Below the pieces are notes generated by a model. It was not told the origin of the DNA, made no database searches, and saw only the letters and a program-made list of their open reading frames with translations. From the NCBI GenBank assembly GCA_019914945.1, contig CM034111.1:682001-746000 (forward strand): DNA of 64,000 nt, read 5' to 3'. The translations under genes were made by a program, and so were the position numbers. The DNA comes from Typha latifolia (lineage: Eukaryota > Streptophyta > Magnoliopsida > Poales > Typhaceae). Below, one piece after another: positions 1 through 9,377 of this stretch. Position 1 is the stretch's first letter, and every line of letters begins with the position of its first letter.

Positions 1-182
1 TGGAACCGGTTCCTCTTGGCCCAATGGTTGTAAGTCTCGGACTCGTTGCCCGTCGGCTTCGTCCAACCCCGAGGACCACCGACACGGAACTCGTAAGCCG
101 ACGCCACGGAGAAGAGAAGAAGAGAAGTTGAGAGGAAGAAGAGGAGGGTGGTGAAGAAGTGAGATGGCGAGAGAGTAGCCAT
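1..182 (-). CDS. Early nodulin-like protein (phytocyanin), 5' part, cut by window edge
   Basis: The minus strand from the ATG at 182 encodes 60 residues before the window ends. Residues 1-29 are a signal peptide: MATLSPSHFF, then a Leu/Phe-rich core ending in SVASA. Next comes the phytocyanin start YEFRVGGPRGW, then the TYNHWAKRNRF segment that precedes the conserved VGD motif in this family. Early nodulin-like proteins are secreted, usually GPI-anchored cupredoxin-fold proteins that have lost copper ligands and carry arabinogalactan glycomodules. The copper-ligand positions and the GPI tail lie outside the window, so blue-copper activity cannot be judged. The likely TATA box upstream is present twice. 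It lies downstream of, and in the same orientation as, the lectin kinase gene. Confidence 0.85.
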   Translation of the reverse strand, partial: MATLSPSHFFTTLLFFLSTSLLLFSVASAYEFRVGGPRGWTKPTGNESETYNHWAKRNRF

Positions 183-282
183 TGATGGAAGCGGCAAGCA
201 CAGCAGAGTACGTGTAAACTATAAACTACTTCTTATGTGGGTCAAAAACATGCAGTGGCTAACGCTGTTTGCTATGGAGTTG

Positions 283-350
283 GGGGTTCTGGGGCGGGTT
301 TTATAAGAAGCTTTGGGGGGTTCTGGGGCGGGTTTTATAAGAAGCTTTGG
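283..350 (-). promoter_or_regulatory. Duplicated TATA-box core promoter of the phytocyanin gene
   Basis: A 34-bp unit (GGTTCTGGGGCGGGTTTTATAA...) occurs twice in tandem. On the minus strand each copy carries a perfect TATAAAA (plus coordinates 299-305 and 333-339), 117 and 151 bases upstream of the phytocyanin ATG at 182. The repeat is read directly from sequence. Its promoter role is inferred from position, orientation and TATA consensus. Confidence 0.55.
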
Positions 351-721
351 GGGGGTGGGGAAGTTAATGGGGTGGTAGTTAACTGGTTGTGTTGTTGACT
401 CTCCGTTGGATTAGGCGAAGGGAGTGTGAGGAAGAAGAAGTGGGGACTCTACGTGAGAGACGCAACGGTTGAGTAATGCCACGTGGCCATCCCTAGTACG
501 GTTGCCTGGTCAGAGCAGAGGATAGTTTGGTCTTTTCCGACGACGAAGTGGCGTTGAATGGGTCAAAACGGCCTCTTTTGACCCAACTAGTTAGGCTTGG
601 AAATTGGAAACCATTACAGCGTTACAAATTCTTGATGCATGATACTTATTCATATTAATTTTGCTAAAAAGAATAACAAATCCGAGTAGCAAACTAGCGT
701 ATGTTAAACAAATACATACAC
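351..721. other. Spacer between phytocyanin promoter and lectin kinase 3' end
   Basis: No gene is seen. It holds the distal phytocyanin promoter and the 3' UTR of the lectin kinase gene, which ends at 722. A G-rich run lies at about 345-365, and an ACGTGGC-type G-box core lies near 481-487. Confidence 0.5.
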
Positions 722-2740
722 TCACACCAAGTGATCCAAACTAGGTACTGTCACACTCTCCTCGCAGCAATCCGATACGATCTCACGCATGCTGAAAGAA
801 GCACTAGAAGTGAACATAAGGAGAGGCTTCCTCCTAGGAACAGCCACTGGCTCTGCCTCCAGGTTAAGGATTTGGAGCACTCTCCTCATGGTGGGTCTCT
901 CCAAGCAATTCGGATTCGCACAGCTGAGACCCACGAGCAGCAACCTCATCATCTCCTCCTCATCAAACTCGCCATTCAATCTCTTATCCGCAGCTTCGAT
1001 TAACTTATCCTTTGAGTACAATTTCCAGACCCAGTCGACAAGATTGACTAGCTTCCGATCGTCGCCGTCTTCTTTGTCGATGGGCCTTCTCCCGCAGCAG
1101 ATCTCTAGTATGACAACTCCGTAGCTGAACACGTCCGTCTTCTCCGTTGCTTTCCCGTATTGGAGGTATTCTGGAGCAAGGTAGCCCATTGTTCCAGCTG
1201 TGAGAGTTGAAACAGGGCTCTGGTTGTGGTCCATCAGCCTCGCAAGCCCGAAGTCCCCCAACCTTGGATTGAAGTTGGAATCTAATAGTATGTTGCTGGT
1301 CTTGATGTCTCTGTGAATCACTTGCTGCTCGCATTCTTGATGCAGGTAGGATAACACCGAGGCGATTCCGATGGCGGCGTTGTATCGATGCGCCCATTTG
1401 AGCACACCGTGTTCGGGGTCGCGGTAAAGGATCTTGTCGAGGCTTCCGTTAGGCATGAACTCATAAACGAGAAGCAGTTCGTTCTTCTCATCGCACCAAC
1501 CGTCGAGTTGGACTAGGTTCTTGTGGCGAAGGCAGGCGATGATGGATAGCTCCGCGACGAACTCGGTCTTGCTTTGGTGGGCCTGCTTCGATCGCTTCAC
1601 TGCGTAGGTGATCGCCGATCCGGGCACGATGGCTTTGTACACCGTGCCGAAAGCTCCGCTGCCGATTACTCTGCTGCTGTGGAATCCCCTGGTTGCGGCG
1701 ATCAGCTCTCTGTATCTGAACTTTCTTGGCCCTTTCAGTAGCTCTGGTGTTAAGCCCTCTTTGTTGGCCGTCAGCTGCATCCATTTCTTGATCGACATCC
1801 AGACGAAGAGAACGAAGGCGACGCACAGAGCTACTGGACCTATGATGACTAGGATCAACCCGAGAATCTTGCGAGAGCTACTCCGTGGCATCTCTGGGAT
1901 CATGCTCGACGGCGTTTGGGATCCGGTGCTGTTGGAGACGTCGGAAGAGAGGTTGAGAGAAGGGAACCCAAATGTCTGAAAGCTCCAATCTTTAATCGTA
2001 TGCAGCTCTGTGCTTCCTTCGGTTGATGCGGAGAAACCCACGTACATGAACTCCTCGAAATGCTCGGAAAGATCGATTTTTGAAGAAAAGATTGGATTTT
2101 GTGGCTTGATGTTTGAGTATCCAAGCCAAATCTCGAGGTTGCTCTCATCGTGATAGTAATCGATCCAAACTGTGGTTAAATTACCACTTTTGAGCACAAT
2201 CCCGTACGCTCCAAGATCCACCGACTTGAGCGAGATCGGACCATCAATGTCCAGCCCCACATGGTTATCACTCGTATCACCGAATTCCCCATCCAGACGA
2301 GTGTCGAACTCGACCGCAACGATCGACCCGTTGTTCCTGATCGCGCCGGATGAGTTGAAGAGACCGAGATAGCCGCCGGTGCTCCCGATCGTTCTATCAT
2401 CGGGGGAGATGAAGAACGCCAAGCCATCTCCGAATGATTCAGGATTTGGGTTTGAGATGGAGAAGGAGAACTTGGTGGAAAACGAAGCAGAGATGTTGGC
2501 CACCGGGTCATAGAATTGGATCGGGAGATTGCATACAACGGCGCCGGAGCTCGATAAGGGGACGTCGGCTTCTCTGGTGAGCCCAATGGAACCATTTCTT
2601 AGATAGGAGTCGCCTAAGAGGGTGAGGTTGGAGAAGGAGAAGGACGAGGAATCAAAGCTTATGTTTTCAGCTTGGAGTTGCGCAAAGAGAAGCAAAAGAA
2701 GCAGAGAGAAGAGCAAGTACTCTGCGTTAGAAGAGCTCAT
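722..2740 (-). CDS. L-type lectin-domain receptor-like kinase, clade VIII type
   Basis: An intronless 672-aa gene. Residues 1-24 are a signal peptide. Residues 25-265 form a legume-lectin domain (FGDGLAFFISP, VAVEFDTR, NHVGLDI strands). A transmembrane helix lies near 292-316 and a Ser/Thr kinase near 355-625. The kinase looks active: glycine loop GSGAFG at 360-365, ATP-binding Lys382, HRD at 476-478 (an RD kinase), DFG at 496-498, APEY in the P+1 region. These receptors sit in the plasma membrane, bind extracellular ligands through the lectin domain and signal inward. The lectin domain and the KSVDLGAYGI segment resemble Arabidopsis LecRK-VIII.1/VIII.2; the clade is from memory, not alignment. 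Absence of introns is normal for LecRKs. The start is the first ATG and is followed directly by the signal peptide. Confidence 0.95.
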   Translation of the reverse strand: MSSSNAEYLLFSLLLLLLFAQLQAENISFDSSSFSFSNLTLLGDSYLRNGSIGLTREADVPLSSSGAVVCNLPIQFYDPVANISASFSTKFSFSISNPNPESFGDGLAFFISPDDRTIGSTGGYLGLFNSSGAIRNNGSIVAVEFDTRLDGEFGDTSDNHVGLDIDGPISLKSVDLGAYGIVLKSGNLTTVWIDYYHDESNLEIWLGYSNIKPQNPIFSSKIDLSEHFEEFMYVGFSASTEGSTELHTIKDWSFQTFGFPSLNLSSDVSNSTGSQTPSSMIPEMPRSSSRKILGLILVIIGPVALCVAFVLFVWMSIKKWMQLTANKEGLTPELLKGPRKFRYRELIAATRGFHSSRVIGSGAFGTVYKAIVPGSAITYAVKRSKQAHQSKTEFVAELSIIACLRHKNLVQLDGWCDEKNELLLVYEFMPNGSLDKILYRDPEHGVLKWAHRYNAAIGIASVLSYLHQECEQQVIHRDIKTSNILLDSNFNPRLGDFGLARLMDHNQSPVSTLTAGTMGYLAPEYLQYGKATEKTDVFSYGVVILEICCGRRPIDKEDGDDRKLVNLVDWVWKLYSKDKLIEAADKRLNGEFDEEEMMRLLLVGLSCANPNCLERPTMRRVLQILNLEAEPVAVPRRKPLLMFTSSASFSMREIVSDCCEESVTVPSLDHLV

Positions 2741-5408
2741 AGTGCTTAGAGATGGGTTTTAGCTTTGAAGGAGGAGGAGAAGGTTAAGTAGAGAGAAGAA
2801 TGGGTGTGGTTTCATGGAGGCAAGTGTGAAAGAGAATCTAAAGAGTGGCAGGAAGTCAGAAGTGGAAGGGTTATTAAGACGGCATTGGAGGAGGTGGAGG
2901 AGTTACAAATTTGGAGGAGAGGAAAGTGATCGGAGGAGATTAGAATTTAGCGCTCTAACGGTCGGATTGGGGGGCGCGTGGGGTCCTTTGAAAATGAGGG
3001 TCTATAACGGTCGGATAGGGCTTAGGGGCACATGTAGATGTAGTGGATTTGGATTATTTAATAATTGGGCTGGGCTACCTTGCTTAGTCTAATTATTAGA
3101 ACTTAATAACCATTTTAAAAGTCTATTTTAATCGCTTAACAAACTAATTATAGTATCATTCCTACAAAAGAACGTTACCAATGCAAAGCTAGCCAGCTAG
3201 ATAATTTTCCTCTACAATCTGGAAGGGACAAGCTTATACTAGTTTGATATGCTCCAAGTAATGAAAAGAATGTCTAATCATTGGCACAAATGATTGAATC
3301 TTACATTTCCCTATTCCTAAGATATTGACTAGAAAAAAAAAAGTGATTGACAATAAGTTTGTTAAGCGATTATATTAAAAATTAAATTTTTATTTTTATA
3401 TTAAAAATGTTTATCTTAGTAGTGTCTTACCTCTAAAACTTATAAGTTTATAAGTTCAACGTTTTTTTATAAGACTGCAGTGTAATAGACTTTTTTTGAT
3501 AATAAGTTTGATGATCAATTTCTATTAATAAAAAATATTTAGAACGGGACTAGTTTGGTCAAAAATTCGAAAGAAAAGTTTTTCATGACGACAAATTGCA
3601 TGTATTGTGACCAGAGTTTTGACTATTATTCATTTCTACAAAAGAAATTGCTTCATATCTAATATAATTATCTGACAAACTCTATACTTGGTTGCTTTAT
3701 CCATCACAGAGAGTTTCTCTTTTTTAAGAAAACACGTAGGTTAGAGCAATTCATTAATTCTTAAAGGTTACAATACAGTAGTCTGATACGTAGGAAGAAG
3801 GGTGGATAGAGCAATGTCTTTTTAACACAAATTCTATACTTGACCTACAATAAACAACACTGTAGAAAATAAAAATATCATACCCGAGTGCCTCGAGTCA
3901 GCATATAGACTCTATAAATCCAGCAATCTATGTCCCCGAATGTAGGAAGATATCTAAGATCACCCATCATGCATGCAGTAATAGAAAATTCTAGGAAGAA
4001 AACTAAAAGAACAGCCCTGCAAATAGGGGGAAAATAGTAAGACTCTCGCAAAAGCAAAGTTCTTAGACCTAATGGAAGGTGATAGCAAATAACCAACGGT
4101 AGGCATGCCAAAGGCAGCTGATGGGAGCTTGTAGGCTGTGGCCGGAATGAAGACACCAGATCCAATCACTCGCAAGCACTGGATGCAACCCAACAGTACG
4201 TTAGAAACATGAGAATGGAAGAGGGAACCAAGACTCCAGTAAACCCAACCCGAGGCCACGATAGACCAAGCAAAAAAAAAAAATCCAAACTCACTACTAC
4301 CATGACCTCGGCCATAGCCGAAGCTCAAGCCAAGGCCAAACCAAAGAAGTCTAAGCTCTAATTAGGCGCAAGGACAGACGACGGCCTGAAAGAAGCGTCA
4401 ACGAGGAGGAAGAGGCTCATCTCTATCTATCAGAGAAGACCCAGTGGAGGCAAGCACCCATCACCCTCCCGAGGAAGGAGTGTTCGAGAATAAAAGTAAG
4501 CCGGTAGAACCCTTGACGGCGGAGAAAATGGATTGGAGGAAGGGGTGGAGTTGACGACTGCGAGGGCAGGCTGTAGAGGACAACGGCGATGAGGAGGGGA
4601 GCAGTGACAAGGAGGGACTAGCAAAGCTGCAGCGGGAGAAGTCGGTGGTGGAGAGAGAGGCATCGGTGAAGGTGAAGAAACAGGGGGAGAGAGGCTTTAG
4701 AGAGAGGGAGAGGAGGGGGATGGAGAGGGAAAAAGGCCTCTTTAGAATGAGAGAAGAGACCTCTATCAAATCCTAGGAGGGTAACTAATTAATGACAGTG
4801 TTTTTAACTAAGGTGTTTTAAGTAAAATGTTATTGGTTGAATAATAAATATTTATATAGTAGAATGTGAATGATAATAAATCTAAGGAAGTTCCATTTTG
4901 GTCAAATTAAAGCTCGAGAATCTCTCTTTAATTTCTTGTCCTTGCAATTTGAATAAATATGTCATACGTGTTCAAAGAGAATACTCACAGAAGAATGTAG
5001 CGTCATTCAACATTTACGTAAGTAAACATGCAGTAAAGAAAAGACAACTCATAACTAGAAAGAAGATAGAATTAACAAACACACAAGCCGTCTTCATCCC
5101 TTGCAGTAACTACTTGGCGTTAATTACAAGAGCTGAAGACGTCCCCTTGTCCTTCTCTTCTATTACCACCTTAGAAACTTAAAGACAAGCACCATCCCCA
5201 CTCATCACCTAGCTTCTAGATGAATGGAGAAGACGAACACCGATCGACACCCATGCACACCACCAAATGGACACTCTCCTTCCTCTCCACCTCAAACCCT
5301 TCCGAGAAGTAGTCCCTCCCTAGCTTACCCACCCTCTAACCCCTAACAAGTAATAAACATACCTTATTATTATTATAATTACTAGTTCATAAGCTAGCGG
5401 GGCTTAAT
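2741..5408. other. Intergenic region, lectin kinase promoter to NF-YB 3' end
   Basis: No supported gene. Bases 2741-3000 are the lectin kinase 5' leader and promoter, purine-rich on the plus strand. Bases 3100-3880 are AT-rich. Bases 3880-4770 contain a minus-strand transcript-like stretch without a recognisable domain: a pyrimidine-rich 5' part at 4370-4770 and an open segment near 4060-4200 reading VIGSGVFIPATAYKLPSAAF. Bases 4800-5400 are AT-rich and include the NF-YB 3' UTR. Confidence 0.5.
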
Positions 5409-6924
5409 TTACTTGTAAGCATAGGGAGGATCAAAGTTGTTAGGCATGGAAGCACTTGCCCCACCCCCATGGCCATGATCCCCAGCAGCACCCCCATACA
5501 TCCCATAGTACCCACCCATGCCATCCCCATACACCCCACCATACTGGTGGTGCATGCCATGCTGAGGTGGGCCCATGTAGCTCTGCGGCGGTGGGGGTTG
5601 AGCCGCGTAAAGCTGCTGCGCGTCGTGGTGGTGGTTCGGCGGCGGCGCAGTGTGCAGCGGAGGAGCGTTGTGGTTGTGGTGGTGCCTGTGTTTGAGGATG
5701 GGGAGGGGATCTCCGCGGATGGATCCGCGGTGGTCGCCCTCGAGCTCGCGGTAGCGGTGGAGGTAGACGGAGAGGGGCTCGATGTAGTCGTCGAAGCCGA
5801 GCTTGCTCATGGCCCAGAGGACGTCCTCGGCCGTGATGGTCTTTCGCTGCTCGCGCTGGCACCGCTCGTTGGCCTCACTGGTGATGAAGCTGATATACTC
5901 CGACACGCACTCTTGGATCGTCTCCTTCGCATCGTCCGAGATCTTCGCGTGCGTCGGGAGCACCTTCCTCATGATCCGGATCACGTTCGCGATCGGCATG
6001 AAACGGTCCTGCTCGCGGATCGCCGGGGCGGCAGGGGATGGCGCCGGGTTCTGGCCTTGGCTCCCCTCCGCCGGGTTCGCTTGGACCGACTCGTTCGCCG
6101 CCGCCGCCGTCGCCGTCGCCGTCGCGTTAGGGTATCCTGGGAAATAATCATGTAAGATATAATGTATGAGGGGGGAGGAAAATTAATATGCTAGTTTCTC
6201 ATAAAAGTTACACGAGTTGGAGAGACATAATAAACATAAAATATATAATGATATTTGCAAAGTTGTTCAACTGTAAATAAAAGAATAATAAGATGGAAAG
6301 GAGTGAGAAACGGAATCTTGGGGCACGGTTCCAGAGGTGTTGTATATAGAGCACCGTCGGCCTTCCACGCCGATAAGAGACACGTGGCGGCCTCTCAGGG
6401 CGAGCGGAGATGGCTATTGGGTGGACTGCATGAACTCAAATACGTGTCATCTAATTTGACTCCGTACCGGTTGGTCGAACGCATCAAACCTCGGTATATA
6501 TCATACATAGTTGACAAAGAGGAGAGGAAGAGGGACAAAATAATGAACAAAAGACCAAGAACTACAAACGAACGACTGGAGAGAAGTCGAAGCGTTACTA
6601 TCGAAGTGGTAGTAATGAATCAGACAGTTGAGATTTTTATTGGTGTGTGGGCCATGTCATCAATGGACGTGCCAGATCGGAACAAGTCATAGAGTGGGGT
6701 CCCACAACACCCAGACCCCAGTGACCAGTGTGTTGTAACTGACTGACCCACATTGAATGTGGGAGGGAGAGGGGTGTTGGAAAATACATTCATTCACCTT
6801 TTGGTGTGCATGGCGCATGCACCATGCACCCTAAATCCACCCGACGACCGCGTCTTCCCAAAGAGGGGAGAGAGACCATGTACTCGCGGAACACTTTATT
6901 GCTAAGATGGTCTGGAGGCTCCAT
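5409..6924 (-). CDS. NF-YB transcription factor subunit, LEC1 type
   Basis: The main exon is 5409-6136. It carries the complete histone-fold domain from [16 protein letters not shown] through the [10 protein letters not shown] helix. The diagnostic LEC1-class Asp is present in KISDDAKET, where other NF-YB proteins have Lys. NF-YB pairs with NF-YC and then NF-YA to bind CCAAT boxes; LEC1-type subunits drive embryo development and seed storage. The tail is His/Pro/Gly/Met-rich and ends PPYAYK, like monocot LEC1 proteins that end in GYK. No in-frame ATG begins the exon. The frame runs upstream through GYPNATATA to an acceptor (TTTCCCAG) at 6137, so a first exon must exist. The best candidate is 6798-6924: ATG at 6924, donor AAAAG/GTGAAT, phase 1, joining at G/GYPN to give 284 aa. 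Rice LEC1 starts MEAGYPG, which supports the GYP junction. The domain call is near certain; exon 1 is tentative. The lowest-risk alternative start is the Met at 5999, but that would cut the first helix region. Confidence 0.9.
6137..6797 (-). other. Predicted first intron of the LEC1-type gene
   Basis: The predicted intron runs from GTGAAT at 6797 to TTTCCCAG ending at 6137. It contains a G-box/ABRE (CACGTGGC at 6381-6388) and an ACGTGTC element near 6440. The intron depends on the tentative first exon. Confidence 0.4.
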
Positions 6925-7206
6925 GTTAAGACAATTTTGAAGAAGAAGAAGAAGAAAAACAAACCTAGCTTAAAGAGAAGCGTTTCGGACTAGACTGACC
7001 GAAACCCAACAAGAGAACGATATGGAGATTAATGAAGAAGATTGGATAGACAGTAGGAAAAGAATATAGATCAGAAAGGTGAAGAGTAGAACTGGGTGAT
7101 AGAGCGCATGCAATGGCTCTGAGCTTGAATAGATACAAGGAAACTTCATTGAATCCATGGAGGTCATCTATAACAAAGAATGCAGCACTACTATACTAAT
7201 AACTAG

Positions 7207-7270
<64 letters not shown>
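7207..7270. repeat. (TA)n(GA)n compound microsatellite
   Basis: An uninterrupted TA run at 7207-7228 is followed by a GA run at 7229-7270. It lies about 300 bases upstream of the predicted LEC1-type start codon, so it is probably in the promoter or 5' leader, where it reads as (TC)n on the coding strand. Confidence 0.95.
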
Positions 7271-7272
<2 letters not shown>

Positions 7273-7990
7273 CTACTCGATCTACATTACCAGAGTTGGC
7301 TCCTTGGCCACCGTTATAACTACCATAGCTTGCACCACCTTCCATCTCTCTTCTCTTCTGTTCTCTTTCTCTCTCTAATAGGGTTGGTGTTGAGAAGGGA
7401 CCTCAGGGGGACGGGGGGCTTGCTATATAGTGCCATTGCCAGAAAACTAGAAGTCCACGTGGCAGGGGTGACGCGTGCAACGTTAGGAACGAGGGATAGA
7501 TATATATATATATATATATATAAGTGGGTGTGGTCACCGCCGAGTGGAGTTAACAGTGTATTACTGTAGGTGGGGGTTCAAATTAAAGCTTCAGACTCGC
7601 CGTCGAGCGTTACGTACTTGAGTAGTTAATTACCCTGGAAACGAAGTCGATAACTTTGGACTAATTTCCGAGTAATTAGGGGGGTGAAATAGTAAAAATG
7701 ACGCAAGTAAAACAAGCGATAATTAATATCGTGAGCTGTACGCATTTTTGGTACTGATAGTAATAATGGAACGCATTAATTTCACATTCACAGAAGTTTG
7801 TTTTCAACTTTATTCGTGGCTTCCTCTAATCACAAATAGAATTAATTGCTTATAGCTATCCAAAACTAGGTATAGTTTAAAAGTGAAAGAGTGGTATCAT
7901 AATTTGAGAACAAAGAAATGTGTCATCTAAATTGGAGTTCATATATATTTATACTAGTTTGATTAGCCAACGTACGCATGGGAAAGAAAT

Positions 7991-8005
7991 GCATGCATGC
8001 ATGCA
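7991..8005. promoter_or_regulatory. RY-repeat (CATGCATG) array
   Basis: GCATGCATGCATGCA contains overlapping CATGCATG/CATGCA motifs, the known binding site of seed B3 factors (ABI3, FUS3, LEC2). It sits about 1.07 kb upstream of the predicted LEC1-type ATG. Function is inferred from motif and neighbour. Confidence 0.4.
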
Positions 8006-9377
8006 CCCATGTACTTAGGGAGGAATCTTTATGTGTGAATGATCCATGTGTAAGATGCTTAAGTTTGGATTGACTTGTGTGTATATATATTTATAACTTA
8101 ACTTCAGTCAAGATTAATGAGTTGGATTTCCATTTTATAACAAGAACCAACAGAATTATATTTTAACTTTCGCGTAGAATCAAAGTGAGGTGGACTTCTA
8201 TTTTAGTTACGATAAGCGACAAAGTTCGTTGTTGAAACGAAAACGACCATAATTTATGTTAGATATTTGATGCATTGACCTTCCACTTTATAGTGCATGG
8301 TATCACGTGGATAACAAGAATCAATATTAGTCAAGAGACAACGTACGTTTAGTACAATTACATCATATACATGGATAACGGCGTTAGAGAATTGAATTAA
8401 AATTGCAAATTCCAGTTCATGAGATCAATAGGCAATATGGCGTACGTGGGTGATGACGCCAAGAGGAACTCTTATGAGGGAAGTGGATATTTTCAATGAT
8501 TGGAATACCAATTAAGAGTTAATATTGCAGTGAGTGTATTTTATTTTAGTGAAAGATATTTCATAAATGTGTCGCTTGTACGATGGCTTAGGAGACTTGA
8601 GTTTGAATCAACTTGAGTTCATAAATATAGTCCACTGATTGAATTCTATCATAATATATCACATCAAAACAAAGATGATGAGACCCAGATGCACTTATAT
8701 AATATATAGACTGCAGCATTTTAATCAAATACATATATTGGGAGAAGGTGATGTTCCAAATAGAAACTAAGCCTTTCTCACTGTTCCCACTACCTACAGA
8801 GTAGAATTCAAAACTTCTCAAAATAAATAAACATATAAATAAGAATAATCCAAACTCGCCTAACATGCATCCTGATCCGATTTGTGTAACTATATTGAAA
8901 CTGGGCTTTTTATTTTGCCTTTCCAAATATAAGTTAAATTAAATCGTAAAATACCCAGAAGACTCCTCCTATCTGGCCACCACCAGGTGTACTGCTGAGA
9001 TCAAAGACAAGTTAGCTGAAGAATTGGAGTGAAAAAATAGCTGCTGAATAATCAATCATGTAGTACGTCCTGTGAATTAATTTGCAGAGCATCACCGACT
9101 GCAAACTTCTATGTTTCAAACAATAATTTGGAAAACGGCCTGATGAAATCAAGCATTAAACTTCAGTAATGAAAACTGTGTTGAGGCTTTTAAGAAGCTT
9201 TACAAGATGGCATCGATGGAGGCTGGTTGTAGCTTACAAAATTCAGCCAGCCTCAATGCAACACCAAAAGTTCTACACTATTCTATTCTGTTAGTAGGGT
9301 ACAAGTTAAGAAAGTTTTGATCTAGATATAATTATCCAGTGTTCATCCAGATCAAGAAAACCAGAAGAACCCAGTAG

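Larger units (their letters stand above)
6925..9377. other. Spacer holding the LEC1-type promoter and SRT1 3' flank
   Basis: No gene is seen. It contains the TA/GA microsatellite, a second TA run at 7501-7521, a CACGTGG G-box near 7455, and a run of overlapping RY elements (CATGCATG) at 7991-8005. Bases 7750-8950 are AT-rich with no coding signal. Bases 8950-9377 probably include the SRT1 3' UTR. Confidence 0.5.

Noticed and set aside
5469..6155. Long plus-strand frame opposite the NF-YB gene
   Set aside because: It is the antisense of the histone-fold exon, Val/Arg-rich with no domain; explained by GC-rich codon use.
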